DNA of 64,000 bases from positions 3,534,001 through 3,598,000 of the forward strand of contig NZ_CP163520.1 of the NCBI RefSeq assembly GCF_041080675.1, read 5' to 3'. The DNA comes from Streptomyces sp. cg36. Its GTDB lineage: Bacteria; Actinomycetota; Actinomycetes; Streptomycetales; Streptomycetaceae. Below the pieces are notes generated by a model. That model had not been told where the DNA came from, did not search any database, and was given only the letters and a program-made list of their open reading frames with translations. The position numbers were made by a program, and so were the translations under genes. Below, one piece after another: positions 52,526 through 63,061 of this stretch (positions are counted from its first letter, which is position 1; each line of letters starts with the position of its first letter).

Positions 52526-52983
52526 CGGCCCCCACCGACGTCGAGGCGGTCGAGCTGGCCAACACCGCCTACTACGAGACGCTGGAGCGCGGCGACTTCG
52601 AGGAGCTCTCCGAGCTCTGGCTGAGCGCCACCGACGCCGGGGACACCGCGATCTCCTGCGTCCACCCCGGCTGGCCGGTGCTCTCCGGGCGCGGCGAGGT
52701 GCTCCGCTCGTACGCGCTGATCATGGCGAACACGGAGTACATCCAGTTCTTCCTGACCGATGTGAAGGTCGTCGTCCTCACCGACACCGCCCTGGTCACC
52801 TGCACCGAGAACATCCTCAGCGGCGGCCCCGCCCAGGAGAGCGGCGAGCTCGGTCCGCTGGTCGGCCAGCTGATCGTCGCCACCAATGTGTTCCGCCGCA
52901 CACCCGAGGGCTGGAAGCTCTGGTCCCACCACGGCTCGCCCGTACTCGCCGAGACGGGCGACGAAGAGGGTTCCGAGGACTGA
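52522..52983 (+). CDS. NTF2/SnoaL-like protein in the folate cluster
   Basis: 153 residues. One cone-shaped NTF2-like domain: ANTAYYETLERGDFEELSEL, WLSATDAGDTAISCVHPGWP, LSGRGEVLRSYALIMANTEY, TCTENILSGG, ATNVFRRTPEGWKLWSHHGS. The pocket residues W and H are conserved but no known catalytic set is seen. Its GTG overlaps the folP stop by four bases, so translation is coupled and a link to folate synthesis is likely. The role is unknown. Confidence 0.88.
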   Translation: MTAPTDVEAVELANTAYYETLERGDFEELSELWLSATDAGDTAISCVHPGWPVLSGRGEVLRSYALIMANTEYIQFFLTDVKVVVLTDTALVTCTENILSGGPAQESGELGPLVGQLIVATNVFRRTPEGWKLWSHHGSPVLAETGDEEGSED

Positions 52984-53098
52984 ACCCGGCGCTTCCGGCG
53001 GCTGAAGCCCTGGATCACGAGGATTGAAACCGGGGGCTCGGGGTAGGGGCGGGTACCAGTCCCGGCCCCGTCTGTCCATAGCCCCCGTGGGCGAGCGC

Positions 53099-53120
53099 TG
53101 TCAGTGCTCGCAGGTAGATT
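53099..53120 (+). promoter_or_regulatory. RecA-NDp/PafBC-type promoter upstream of folB
   Basis: TGTCAGTG (53099-53106), 8 nt, TAGATT (53115-53120). All fixed bases but the first T of tTGTCRgtg-N8-TAnnnT are met. Transcription would begin near 53127, giving a leader of about 65 nt before folB. Confidence 0.65.
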
Positions 53121-53191
53121 CGATGGCGGGTACGGAGCCGCCCGCACGCGGCCGGGTGCCCGACCGACCAACGACAGCAGGAGTGATTCGC

Positions 53192-53551
53192 GTGGATCGT
53201 GTCGCGCTGCGCGGCCTCAAGGCCCGCGGGCACCATGGCGTCTTCCCCCGGGAGCGCGAAGAAGGCCAGACCTTCATCGTGGACCTGGTGCTCGGCCTCG
53301 ACACCCGCCCCGCGGCGGCCGACGACGACCTGGCGAAGACCGTGCACTACGGAGTGGTGGCCGAGGAGGTCGTGGACGTCGTCCAGGGCGAGCCGGTCGA
53401 CCTGATCGAGACGCTGGCCGAGCGCATCGCCCAGCAGTGCCTCAAGCATGCGGGGGTCCAGCAGGTGGAGGTGTGCGTCCACAAGCCGGACGCGCCGATC
53501 ACCGTCCCCTTCGACGACGTGACCATCACCATCACCCGGAGCCGAGTATGA
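53192..53551 (+). CDS. folB: Dihydroneopterin aldolase
   Basis: 119 residues, T-fold. VDRVALRGLKARGHHGVFPR holds the substrate region, the catalytic Lys is in EVCVHKPDAPI, and Glu in VDLIETLAERIA binds the pterin. It splits dihydroneopterin to hydroxymethyl-dihydropterin and glycolaldehyde, the substrate of FolK. GTG 53192 has AGGAG 8 nt before it; another GTG at 53183 is too close to that site. The stop overlaps the folK start (ATGA). Confidence 0.95.
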   Translation: MDRVALRGLKARGHHGVFPREREEGQTFIVDLVLGLDTRPAAADDDLAKTVHYGVVAEEVVDVVQGEPVDLIETLAERIAQQCLKHAGVQQVEVCVHKPDAPITVPFDDVTITITRSRV

Positions 53552-54162
53552 CTGTGTTCTCGCACGAGAGCCCGCAGAGCGACCCGACCGTCCAGCCGGT
53601 GCCCGCGTCCGTGGTCGAGCAGGTGGACGCGGCCGACGTCACCCTCTCCAACCCGAAGCGGGCGGTGATCTCCCTCGGCTCCAACCTCGGCAACCGCCTG
53701 GAGACCCTCCAGGGCGCGATCGACGCCCTGGAGGACACCCCGGGCCTGCGGGTCAAAGCGGTCTCCCCGGTGTACGAGACGGAGCCCTGGGGCGTCGCCC
53801 CCGGCTCCCAGCCGGCGTACTTCAACGCGGTGGTCATCGTGAAGACGACCCTGCCGCCCACCTCGCTCCTGGAGCGCGGCCAGGCCATCGAGGAAGCCTT
53901 CGACCGGGTCCGCGACGAGCGCTGGGGCCCGCGCACCATCGACGTGGACATCGTTGCCTACGCCGATGTGATCGCCGACGACCCGCTCCTGACGCTCCCC
54001 CACCCCCGCGCCCACGAGCGGGCGTTCGTCCTCGCCCCCTGGATCGACGTGGACCCCGCCGCCCAGCTGCCCGGCCGCGGCCCGGTCGCAGGTCTGCTCG
54101 AAGCGATCGGCCGGGAAGGCGTGCTGCCGCGCGCCGACCTGGAACTCCGCCTGCCCGAGTAG
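53548..54162 (+). CDS. folK: 6-hydroxymethyl-dihydropterin pyrophosphokinase
   Basis: 204 residues. The first 38 residues are an extra polar stretch. The HPPK core begins RAVISLGSNLGNRLETLQGA and includes VSPVYETEPWG, QPAYFNAVVIV, RWGPRTIDVDIVAY with the Mg-binding Asp pair DVD, and LPHPRAHERAFVLAPW. It transfers pyrophosphate from ATP to the pterin for FolP. Its start overlaps the folB stop, so the two are translated together. Confidence 0.96.
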   Translation: MTVFSHESPQSDPTVQPVPASVVEQVDAADVTLSNPKRAVISLGSNLGNRLETLQGAIDALEDTPGLRVKAVSPVYETEPWGVAPGSQPAYFNAVVIVKTTLPPTSLLERGQAIEEAFDRVRDERWGPRTIDVDIVAYADVIADDPLLTLPHPRAHERAFVLAPWIDVDPAAQLPGRGPVAGLLEAIGREGVLPRADLELRLPE

Positions 54163-54233
54163 TCGTTAGGCTGCTGACGACCGCGTAAGGCTGCTCAGGG
54201 CGAGCAGGTTCCGAACACGAAGGGCACTCTTCG

Positions 54234-54713
54234 GTGAGACAACTGAGGCTTGGCGTACTGGCGGGACTGTTCGCCGTCGCCGGAGTGCTCTCCTGGGCGG
54301 GCGCGCGGATGTGGGACTCGCTGGGCACCCTGCCCAGCGTCCCGCTCGCCGCGCCCATCGTGCTGGCCGTGATCGCGGTCGTGCTGGCCGCCACGGCGCT
54401 GTCCATCCGCTCCCGGCTGCGCGCCCAGCGCGAGCGGCGCCCCGGCGCCAAGGGCGTGGAGCCCCTGATGGCCGCCCGGGCCGTCGTCTTCGGCCAGTCC
54501 AGCGCCCTGGTGGCCGCCCTGGTCTCCGGGATGTACGGCGGGACGGGCGTCTTCCTGCTCGGCTCCCTGGACATCCCGGCCCGCCGCGACCAGGCGATCT
54601 ACGCGGGCTTCTCGGTGGCGGCGGGCATCGCGGTGGTGGCCGCGGCCTTCTTCCTGGAGCGCGTCTGCAAGCTCCCGGACGACGAGGACGACGGGACGGC
54701 CCCGGCGGGCTAG
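54234..54713 (+). CDS. DUF3180 membrane protein, folate-cluster neighbour
   Basis: 159 residues, four membrane helices (LGVLAGLFAVAGVLSWAGA, VPLAAPIVLAVIAVVLAATA, SALVAALVSGMYGGTGVFLL, IYAGFSVAAGIAVVAAAFFL), with a short acidic tail. It matches the DUF3180 family, which regularly follows folK in Actinobacteria; no function is known. GTG 54234 comes 71 bp after folK. It converges on folE. Confidence 0.9.
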   Translation: MRQLRLGVLAGLFAVAGVLSWAGARMWDSLGTLPSVPLAAPIVLAVIAVVLAATALSIRSRLRAQRERRPGAKGVEPLMAARAVVFGQSSALVAALVSGMYGGTGVFLLGSLDIPARRDQAIYAGFSVAAGIAVVAAAFFLERVCKLPDDEDDGTAPAG

Positions 54714-54718
54714 GCAGA

Positions 54719-54781
54719 TGCCTGCCGGGCGGATCCACGGGCCCGAGGCAGGCACGTGGTCCGCCGCTCGTCGTCCGGCGG
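54719..54781. terminator. Weak terminator hairpins between DUF3180 gene and folE
   Basis: TGCCTGCC (54719-54726) with GGCAGGCA (54747-54754), then CCGCCG (54761-54766) with CGGCGG (54776-54781). Each could form a modest stem between converging genes. Confidence 0.4.
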
Positions 54782-54802
54782 CCCCGGAGACCTCAGGGAA
54801 GG

Positions 54803-55408
54803 TCAGCGAGCCATGATCAGGCTCATGGCCTCCGCCCGGGTCGCGGAGTCCCTCAGCTGACCCCGCACGGCCGAAGTGATCGTCTTCGCGCCGGGCTTGC
54901 GGACCCCGCGCATCGTCATGCACATGTGCTCGCACTCCACGACCACGATGACGCCCCGCGGCTCCAGGATCTCCATCAGCGAGTCCGCGATCTGCGTCGT
55001 CAGACGCTCCTGCACCTGCGGGCGGCGCGCGAACACGTCGACCAGCCGCGCCAGCTTCGACAGACCCGTGATCTTCCCGTCCGCCGACGGGATGTACCCG
55101 ACGTGGGCCACGCCCACGAACGGGACCAGGTGGTGCTCACAGCTGCTCATGACCTCGATGTCCTTCACCAGGACCATCTCGTCGTGCCCGAGGTCGAACG
55201 TGGTCGTCAGCACGTCCTGCGGCTTCTGCCACAGACCCGCGAATATCTCCCGGTACGCCCGGGCCACCCGCGCCGGCGTCTCCTGCAGACCCTCGCGGTC
55301 CGGGTTCTCGCCCACCGCGATGAGGAGCTCGCGCACGGCGTTCTCGGCCCGCTTCTCGTCGAACTCGCCGATGCGGCCCTCGCCGTCCAGCGTCACCGGG
55401 TCGGTCAT
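54803..55408 (-). CDS. folE: GTP cyclohydrolase I
   Basis: 201 residues. The zinc ligands are C and H in [12 protein letters not shown] and the later C in [18 protein letters not shown]-binding residues lie in [16 protein letters not shown] and [12 protein letters not shown]. It makes dihydroneopterin triphosphate, the first folate step, completing the set with FolB, FolK and FolP across the convergent gap. ATG 55408 lies 107 bp after ftsH with a terminator hairpin between. Confidence 0.96.
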   Translation of the reverse strand: MTDPVTLDGEGRIGEFDEKRAENAVRELLIAVGENPDREGLQETPARVARAYREIFAGLWQKPQDVLTTTFDLGHDEMVLVKDIEVMSSCEHHLVPFVGVAHVGYIPSADGKITGLSKLARLVDVFARRPQVQERLTTQIADSLMEILEPRGVIVVVECEHMCMTMRGVRKPGAKTITSAVRGQLRDSATRAEAMSLIMAR

Positions 55409-55450
55409 CTGTGCCTCGTTCCTCGCGTCCCTGCACGGGCGTACGAAAGC

Positions 55451-55487
55451 GCCGCGCCCCCACAGGCTAAAACCTGGGGGGCGCGGC
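55451..55487 (-). terminator. Hairpin between ftsH and folE
   Basis: GCCGCGCCCCC (55451-55461) pairs with GGGGGCGCGGC (55477-55487), with CAGG/CCTG continuing the stem inside. It may end ftsH messages or attenuate read-through into folE. Confidence 0.65.
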
Positions 55488-55515
55488 GTGCATTCCGGGT
55501 CCGAGGAGCCGGGGG

Positions 55516-57543
<2,028 letters not shown>

Positions 57544-57724
57544 CCATACGGAGCGAGAACGCCCCGTCCCTCCTGCCCGTAGGTAAATGCTGCTGTGAGT
57601 AAAGACTGTTCTTCGGACGGTACCCCAGCATTGTCACCCGCGGCCGCAAGGGACGGCTGACAAACCCGCCTTCCCAAGCTCCAACGCGGGAAGGGGGCTC
57701 CGGGTTCCCGACCGGGTTTCCGGC

Positions 57725-58288
57725 TCAGCCGCCGTAGACGTGCGGAGCGAGCGTCCCGACAAAGGGGAGATTGCGGTACTTCTCGGCGTAGTCGAGGCCG
57801 TATCCGACGACGAATTCATTCGGAATGTCGAACCCGATCCACTTCACGTCGATCGCGACCTTTGCGGCATCCGGCTTACGGAGCAGCGTGCAGACCTCCA
57901 GCGAGGCCGGTTCGCGCGATCCGAGGTTGGACAGCAGCCACGACAGCGTGAGGCCCGAGTCGATGATGTCCTCGACGATCAGGACGTGCTTGCCCTTGAT
58001 GTCGGTGTCGAGGTCCTTGAGGATCCGCACGACGCCCGAGGACTGGGTGCCCGCGCCGTACGACGAGACGGCCATCCAGTCCATGGTGACCGGGGTGGAC
58101 AGCGCGCGCGCCAGGTCCGCCATGACCATCACGGCACCCTTGAGGACGCCGACGATCAGGAGGTCCTTGCCCGCGTACTCCGCGTCGATCTTCGCGGCCA
58201 GCTCGGCCAGCTTCGCGTCGATCTCTTCCTTGGTGATGAGCACCGACTGGAGGTCGGTGCCCATGTCCTTCTCGTTCACCCGGGCCAC
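57725..58288 (-). CDS. hpt: Hypoxanthine phosphoribosyltransferase
   Basis: 187 residues. The PRPP loop is [19 protein letters not shown] (EDIIDSGLT), the flexible loop carries [11 protein letters not shown], and the purine contact lies in [20 protein letters not shown]. It salvages hypoxanthine and guanine to IMP and GMP. GTG 58288 is used, as the residues ahead of the later ATG at 58264 (ARVNEKD) look conserved in Streptomyces as I recall. It follows tilS by 21 bp and precedes ftsH, the usual tilS-hpt-ftsH order. Confidence 0.95.
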   Translation of the reverse strand: MARVNEKDMGTDLQSVLITKEEIDAKLAELAAKIDAEYAGKDLLIVGVLKGAVMVMADLARALSTPVTMDWMAVSSYGAGTQSSGVVRILKDLDTDIKGKHVLIVEDIIDSGLTLSWLLSNLGSREPASLEVCTLLRKPDAAKVAIDVKWIGFDIPNEFVVGYGLDYAEKYRNLPFVGTLAPHVYGG

Positions 58289-58309
58289 TTTCGTTGTACC
58301 TACATGAGC

Positions 58310-59407
58310 TCAGCTCTGCCGGATGACCAGTCTGCCACCCTGGCGCCGCGCCTCGACGCGCCCGGGGAGGTTGATGGCCCGCTGGCCGCGCCAGCCGGTG
58401 ATCAGGCGGTCGACCTCCTCGACGTGGCGGGCGAAGAGCGAGCCGGCCGGGGAGCCGGCCTCGATGAGGGCCCGGCGCAGCACCCGGCGGCGCACGGCCG
58501 GGGGCAGGGCGTAGAGCTTGCCGCAGACCAGCTCTCCGCCGTCGTCGCGCACGGAGGGGTCGGCCTGGGCCGCCCAGGAGTCCAGGGCGTCGGCGTCGTC
58601 CCGGGAGAGCTCGGCGGTGCGCGCCAGGGCCTCCACGACGCCCTTGCCGAGGGCCTTCTCCAGCGCGGGCAGGCCCTCGTGGCGCAGCCGGGAGCGGGTG
58701 TAGGCGGGGTCGGTGTTGTGCGGGTCGTCCCAGACGGGCAGCGACTGGACCAGGCACGCCTTGCGGGCGGTCTGCCGGTCCAGCTGGAGGAACGGGCGGC
58801 GGTAGCGGCCGTGGCGGCCGGAGACGGCGGCCATGCCGGACAGGGAGCGGGTGCCGGAGCCGCGGGCGAGGCCGAGCAGCACCGTCTCGGCCTGGTCGTC
58901 GCGGGTGTGGCCGAGCAGGATCGCGGCGGCGCCGTGGCGCTCGGCCGCGGCGTCCAGGGCCGCGTAGCGCGCGTCGCGGGCGGCGGCCTCGGGGCCGCCC
59001 TCGCGGCCCACCCGCACGGCGACCGCCTCGACCGGGTCCAGGCCCAGCGCGGCGAGCCGGGCGGCGACCTCGGCGGCGCGCAGGTCGGAGCCGGACTGCA
59101 GACCGTGGTCGACGGTGACCGCGCCGGCCCGGACGGAGAGCTTGCGGGACTCGAAGGCGAGGGCCGAGGCGAGGGCCATGGAGTCGGCGCCGCCGGAGCA
59201 GGCGACGAGGACCAGCGGGCCGTCGGTGCCGCCCTCGCGCGCGGGGGCGGGGGGCGCGCCGGTGCGGGAGGCGGGGGCGGGGTGCGCGGTGTCGGGGGTG
59301 GTGTGGTCGGTGCGGCCGTCCGGGAGGACGAGCGCGTCGTGCAGGACGTCGTGGAGTACGCGGCGGACCGCCAGGCGTATCGCCGCGACCGCAGGATGGG
59401 GACCCAT
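58310..59407 (-). CDS. tilS: tRNA(Ile)-lysidine synthase
   Basis: 365 residues. The PP-loop is [20 protein letters not shown] (SGGxDS), followed by [35 protein letters not shown] and RPFLQL. TilS adds lysine to C34 of tRNA-Ile so that it reads AUA. The first 60 residues include a Pro/Ala-rich insert ahead of the PP-loop. The C-terminal domain is the short actinobacterial kind. ATG 59407 lies 210 bp from the zincin gene on the same strand; nothing clear is seen in that gap. Confidence 0.95.
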   Translation of the reverse strand: MGPHPAVAAIRLAVRRVLHDVLHDALVLPDGRTDHTTPDTAHPAPASRTGAPPAPAREGGTDGPLVLVACSGGADSMALASALAFESRKLSVRAGAVTVDHGLQSGSDLRAAEVAARLAALGLDPVEAVAVRVGREGGPEAAARDARYAALDAAAERHGAAAILLGHTRDDQAETVLLGLARGSGTRSLSGMAAVSGRHGRYRRPFLQLDRQTARKACLVQSLPVWDDPHNTDPAYTRSRLRHEGLPALEKALGKGVVEALARTAELSRDDADALDSWAAQADPSVRDDGGELVCGKLYALPPAVRRRVLRRALIEAGSPAGSLFARHVEEVDRLITGWRGQRAINLPGRVEARRQGGRLVIRQS

Positions 59408-59617
59408 GTCCGGTGCCCTTCGGTGAAGTTGGGGGGTGCCTCGGGACGAGGGAAGAGTTCGGTCACACAGAGTGCGTAGATGGTGACAGAACCGAGCCGA
59501 TACCCGAGCATTGCACGCCTACCCATGCCCTACGGTCCCTCGGATGGGTGATACTGCGCATTTCCGGGGGACAGCCACGGGCCCCGGGCACCCGGCCGCT
59601 GCCGGTCGCGCCCGGGA

Positions 59618-60748
59618 TCAGCCCTCCGACTTCCGGTGCATCCGCGCGACCCAGTCCGCCGGTTTGGCGATCTCGGCCTTGGTCGGGAGCGTGTTGGGCG
59701 AGGTCCAGACCCGGTTGAAGCCGTCCATGCCGACCTGGTCGACGACCGCGCGGACGAACCGCTCGCCGTCGCGGTACTGGCGCAGCTTGGCGTCGAGCCC
59801 CAGCAGCTTGCGCAGCGCCAGGTCGAGGCGGGAGGCCCCCTTGGCGCGGCGCTGCTGGAACTTCTCGCGGATCTCTGCCACCGAGGGCACGACCTGCGGG
59901 CCGACCCCGTCCATCACGAAGTCCGCGTGGCCCTCCAGGAGCGACATGACGGCCGTCAGACGGCCGAGGATCTCGCGCTGGGCGGGGGTCTGCACCAGCT
60001 CCACCAGGGACCGGCCGCTGTCGCCCTCCTCCCCCTCGGGGCGGCTGCCGGCCAGCGACTGCGCGGCCTCGCGCAGCCGTTCCAGCACGGTCATGGGGTC
60101 GACGTCGGTCTCCCCCAGGAACGACTGGATTTCACCCTCAAGGTGGTCGCGCAGCCAGGGCACCCCGGTGAACTGGGTGCGGTGGGTCTCCTCGTGCAGA
60201 CAGACCCAGAGGCGGAAGTCGTGCGGGTCCACGTCCAGCTCGCGCTCCACGTGGACGATGTTGGGGGCGACCAGCAGCAGCCGTCCGCCGCCCTCGGCCC
60301 CGGCGGGCAGGTCGCGGGTGGCGGGCGCGAACGTCTCGTACTGCCCCAGGACGCGCGAGGACAGGAAGCTGAGCAGCATGCCCAGCTCCACGCCGGTGAC
60401 CTTGCCGCCGACCGCGCCGAGCACGGCGCCGCCCGGGCTGCTCCCGCGGCGCTCCTGCATCTTGTCGAGCAGCGGCCGGAGGATCTCGCGGAAGCCCGCC
60501 ACGTTGGCCTTGACCCAGCCCGCCCGGTCGACCACGAGGACGGGGGTGTCGGCCGGTTCGGCGCCCTCCGGGATCATCCGGGTGAACGCCCGCACATGTT
60601 CTTCCGAGGACTTGGCATGCCGGCGCAGCTCGGCGACGACGGCCCGCGCCTCGTCCCGGCTCACGTCGGGGCCCGGCCTCACCAGTCGGGTCGCGGTCGC
60701 CACCGCGAGGTTCCAGTCGACCATCTCGGCACCACCGATGCTCGTCAT
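59618..60748 (-). CDS. Zincin-like metallopeptidase (DUF2342 / F420-associated family)
   Basis: 376 residues. The zinc motif is HEETH in LWVCLHEETHRTQFTGVPW, with a possible third ligand in AVMSLLEGHADFVMDGVGP. The surrounding segments (SFLSSRVLGQYETFAP, LLVAPNIVHVERELDVDP) define the DUF2342 family, sometimes labelled as associated with coenzyme F420 synthesis. The substrate is not known. ATG 60748 is 6 nt behind TACGGT with no ribosome binding site, so leaderless. It lies 72 bp after dacB on the same strand. Confidence 0.9.
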   Translation of the reverse strand: MTSIGGAEMVDWNLAVATATRLVRPGPDVSRDEARAVVAELRRHAKSSEEHVRAFTRMIPEGAEPADTPVLVVDRAGWVKANVAGFREILRPLLDKMQERRGSSPGGAVLGAVGGKVTGVELGMLLSFLSSRVLGQYETFAPATRDLPAGAEGGGRLLLVAPNIVHVERELDVDPHDFRLWVCLHEETHRTQFTGVPWLRDHLEGEIQSFLGETDVDPMTVLERLREAAQSLAGSRPEGEEGDSGRSLVELVQTPAQREILGRLTAVMSLLEGHADFVMDGVGPQVVPSVAEIREKFQQRRAKGASRLDLALRKLLGLDAKLRQYRDGERFVRAVVDQVGMDGFNRVWTSPNTLPTKAEIAKPADWVARMHRKSEG

Positions 60749-60760
60749 GCGTCAACCGTA
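60748..60760 (-). promoter_or_regulatory. Candidate leaderless promoter of the zincin gene
   Basis: TACGGT on the minus strand (60760-60755), 6 nt, then ATG at 60748. Confidence 0.5.
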
Positions 60761-60820
60761 CGTTGTCCTCCCCGCACTGGGAGGGGGGTTGACGCCGGGC
60801 GCCGGGGGCGGCGCGGACTC

Positions 60821-62251
60821 CTACGGTCCGCCGGCAGGGGTCGGGCCGCCGTGGCAGCCGCAGGTGGCGAGGCGCTCGGCGAGCCGGTCCAGGGCCCGCT
60901 GGGCGGCGTCGGGGCCGGGGGTGTCCGAGGCCAGGAAGGCGAAGGCGAGGAGGTGGCCGTCGGCGTCCACGACGGTCCCGGCCAGCGCGTTGACGCCGGA
61001 GAGGGTGCCGGTCTTGGCGCGGACCAGGCCGGTGCCGGCCGAGGCGGCGCCATAGCGGGCGCGCAGGGTGCCGGTGAACCCGGCGACCGGCAGACCGGTG
61101 AGGACCGGGCGCAGTTCGGGGTGGCCGGGGTCGGCGGCGCGGGCCAGCAGCAGGGTCAGGAGCTGGGCGGTGACGCGGTCGTCCCTGTCGAGTCCGCTGC
61201 CGTCGGCGAAGTGGACGCCGGCGCTCTGCGGCAGGCCGAGGGCGGCGAGCCGGTCGGCCACGGCGCTCGCGGCCCCCGCGAAGTCGGCGGGCCTGCCGCC
61301 GGCGATCGCGGTCTGCCGGGCCAGCGCCTCCGCGAGGTCGTTGTCGCTGTTGGTCAGCATCCGCTCGACGAGGTCGGAGAGCGGCGCGGAGAGCGTACGG
61401 GCGAGTTCGGCGGCGCCGTCCGGGGCCCGGCCGGGCCGGGGGGTGCTCGCGGTGACGCCCCGCTCGGCCAGCAGCGAGACGAAGGTACGGGCGGTGTCCC
61501 CCGCCGGGTCGCCGGTGCGCGGCGCGGGCCCGCTGTCGCTGCCGTCGGTGCGGCCCTCGTCGGTCATCAGTGCCACTACGCGCGCGAGGTTCTCGTTCGG
61601 GCCGATGGGGTGCAGCTCGGGGCCGCTGTAGCGGGAGGTGTCGTAGCCGAGCGCCACCTGGGTGACGCCCCGGGCGCGCAGGGCGCGGGCGGTGGTGTCG
61701 GCCAGGGTCCGCAGGCCGTCCTTGCCGAGCGTGGGGTCGCCGCCGCCGACCAGGGTGAGCGCGCGGGCGTCGGCGGTGGCCGCCACGGTGGTGGGGATGC
61801 GGTGGTCGGGGCCGAGCGCGGAGAGCGCGGCGACGGCGGTGGCGATCTTGATCGTGGAGGCGGGCGTCATGGCGGTGTCCGCGCGCTCGCCGTAGATCTG
61901 CCGGCCGGTGGCCGTGTCGTACACGGCGGCGGCGGGCCGCGGGCCGAGGCCGGAGGAGGCCAGCAGGGGGCCGAGGAGCTGCGGCAGGGCGGTGGCCAAG
62001 GAGGCGGCCGGGTCGTGCGCGGGGGCGCCCAGAGCGGCCAGTACGCCCCGCGCGCTGGGCGCGGGCGCCGGTGCGTGGGGCGCGGGCGCGTGATGTGCGC
62101 CACCTGTTGCGGACCGGACGGCGGCCCGGTCGCGCTCGGCCGTACGCTGACCGGAGTCCCAGGGACCGGCCGCCGCCACCGCTCCGGCCGCCACTGCCAG
62201 GCCCACGGCGGTCGCACCCGCCATGACCTGCCAAGTCTTGGGTCCCGGCAC
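60821..62251 (-). CDS. dacB: D-alanyl-D-alanine carboxypeptidase/endopeptidase (PBP4, S13)
   Basis: 476 residues from GTG 62251. The membrane anchor or signal is TWQVMAGATAVGLAVAAGAVAAA. A Pro/Ala/His-rich linker leads to the S13 domain with the active Ser in S132-T-I-K135 (TPASTIKIAT), SxN in MLTNSDNDLAE, and KTG in VRAKTGTLSGV. It trims or cuts peptidoglycan stem peptides. GTG 62296 ([13 protein letters not shown]) would add 15 residues but has no ribosome binding site; 62251 has GGGG about 10 nt away. It is divergent from ppa. Confidence 0.92.
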   Translation of the reverse strand: MPGPKTWQVMAGATAVGLAVAAGAVAAAGPWDSGQRTAERDRAAVRSATGGAHHAPAPHAPAPAPSARGVLAALGAPAHDPAASLATALPQLLGPLLASSGLGPRPAAAVYDTATGRQIYGERADTAMTPASTIKIATAVAALSALGPDHRIPTTVAATADARALTLVGGGDPTLGKDGLRTLADTTARALRARGVTQVALGYDTSRYSGPELHPIGPNENLARVVALMTDEGRTDGSDSGPAPRTGDPAGDTARTFVSLLAERGVTASTPRPGRAPDGAAELARTLSAPLSDLVERMLTNSDNDLAEALARQTAIAGGRPADFAGAASAVADRLAALGLPQSAGVHFADGSGLDRDDRVTAQLLTLLLARAADPGHPELRPVLTGLPVAGFTGTLRARYGAASAGTGLVRAKTGTLSGVNALAGTVVDADGHLLAFAFLASDTPGPDAAQRALDRLAERLATCGCHGGPTPAGGP

Positions 62252-62393
62252 CGAGGACCAGCCCCTTTCGCGATCACACACCTGCGTGAGGGACACTTAA
62301 TCACCAGAACTGCGTCTTGCCGCGAACATGGCACTCCGGGTCAGCACCGGCGGCCCGTCCGGCTGAGCGTCCCGGGTCCACCCGGGGGACGCA

Positions 62394-62408
62394 GCAACCG
62401 ACCGTTGC
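62394..62408. promoter_or_regulatory. Short inverted repeat in the ppa leader
   Basis: GCAAC and GTTGC flank 5 nt, 29 nt before the ppa start. It may be an operator or a small RNA hairpin. Confidence 0.3.
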
Positions 62409-62436
62409 ATGTGCTGATCATGGAGGAGAGCCACCC

Positions 62437-62931
62437 GTGGAGTTCGACGTCACCATCGAGATCCCGAAGGGTTCGCGGAACAAGTACGAGGTGGACCACG
62501 AGACCGGCCGGATCCGCCTGGACCGTCGCCTCTTCACCTCGACCAGCTACCCGGCGGACTACGGCTTCGTCGAGAACACCCTCGGCGAGGACGGCGACCC
62601 GCTGGACGCGCTGGTCATCCTGGACGAGCCGACCTTCCCCGGCTGCCTGATCCGCTGCCGCGCCATCGGCATGTTCCGGATGACCGACGAGGCGGGCGGC
62701 GACGACAAGCTGCTCTGCGTCCCGGCCTCGGACCCGCGCGTGGAGCACCTGCGCGACATCCACCACGTCTCCGAGTTCGACCGCCTGGAGATCCAGCACT
62801 TCTTCGAGGTCTACAAGGACCTGGAGCCCGGCAAGTCCGTCGAGGGCGCCAACTGGGTCGGCCGCGCCGAGGCCGAGGAAGAGATCAAGGCTTCCTACAA
62901 GCGCCTGGAGGCGCAGGGCGGCGCGCACTGA
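62437..62931 (+). CDS. ppa: Inorganic pyrophosphatase (family I)
   Basis: 164 residues. Active-site motifs: [35 protein letters not shown] (with the DxDPxD-like DGDPLDALV) and [10 protein letters not shown]. It hydrolyses pyrophosphate and so pulls biosynthetic reactions forward. GTG 62437 follows GGAGGAG at 8 nt, an ideal ribosome binding site. It is divergent from dacB and ends before a strong hairpin. Confidence 0.97.
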   Translation: MEFDVTIEIPKGSRNKYEVDHETGRIRLDRRLFTSTSYPADYGFVENTLGEDGDPLDALVILDEPTFPGCLIRCRAIGMFRMTDEAGGDDKLLCVPASDPRVEHLRDIHHVSEFDRLEIQHFFEVYKDLEPGKSVEGANWVGRAEAEEEIKASYKRLEAQGGAH

Positions 62932-62946
62932 CGCGTCTCTGACCGG

Positions 62947-62994
62947 TACGACAGCGGGCGGTGCACCTTCCGGGGTGCGCCGCCCGTTGTCGTA
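62947..62994 (+). terminator. Terminator hairpin after ppa
   Basis: The 21-nt arm 62947-62967 pairs with 62974-62994 with only two G-U type differences (core CGGGCGG/CCGCCCG), loop TTCCGG. It starts 16 nt beyond the ppa stop. Confidence 0.85.
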
Positions 62995-63061
62995 TCACCC
63001 GATGATCACCCACATACTGGGCACACGCATGCGTACGGAAGGGACCGGAGGGAGGCGAGAG

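Noticed and set aside
62390..62437. Sigma-E promoter before ppa or dacB because of GCAAC.
   Set aside because: No CGTC at 15-18 nt on either strand; the nearest CGTC on the minus strand is only 12 nt away.
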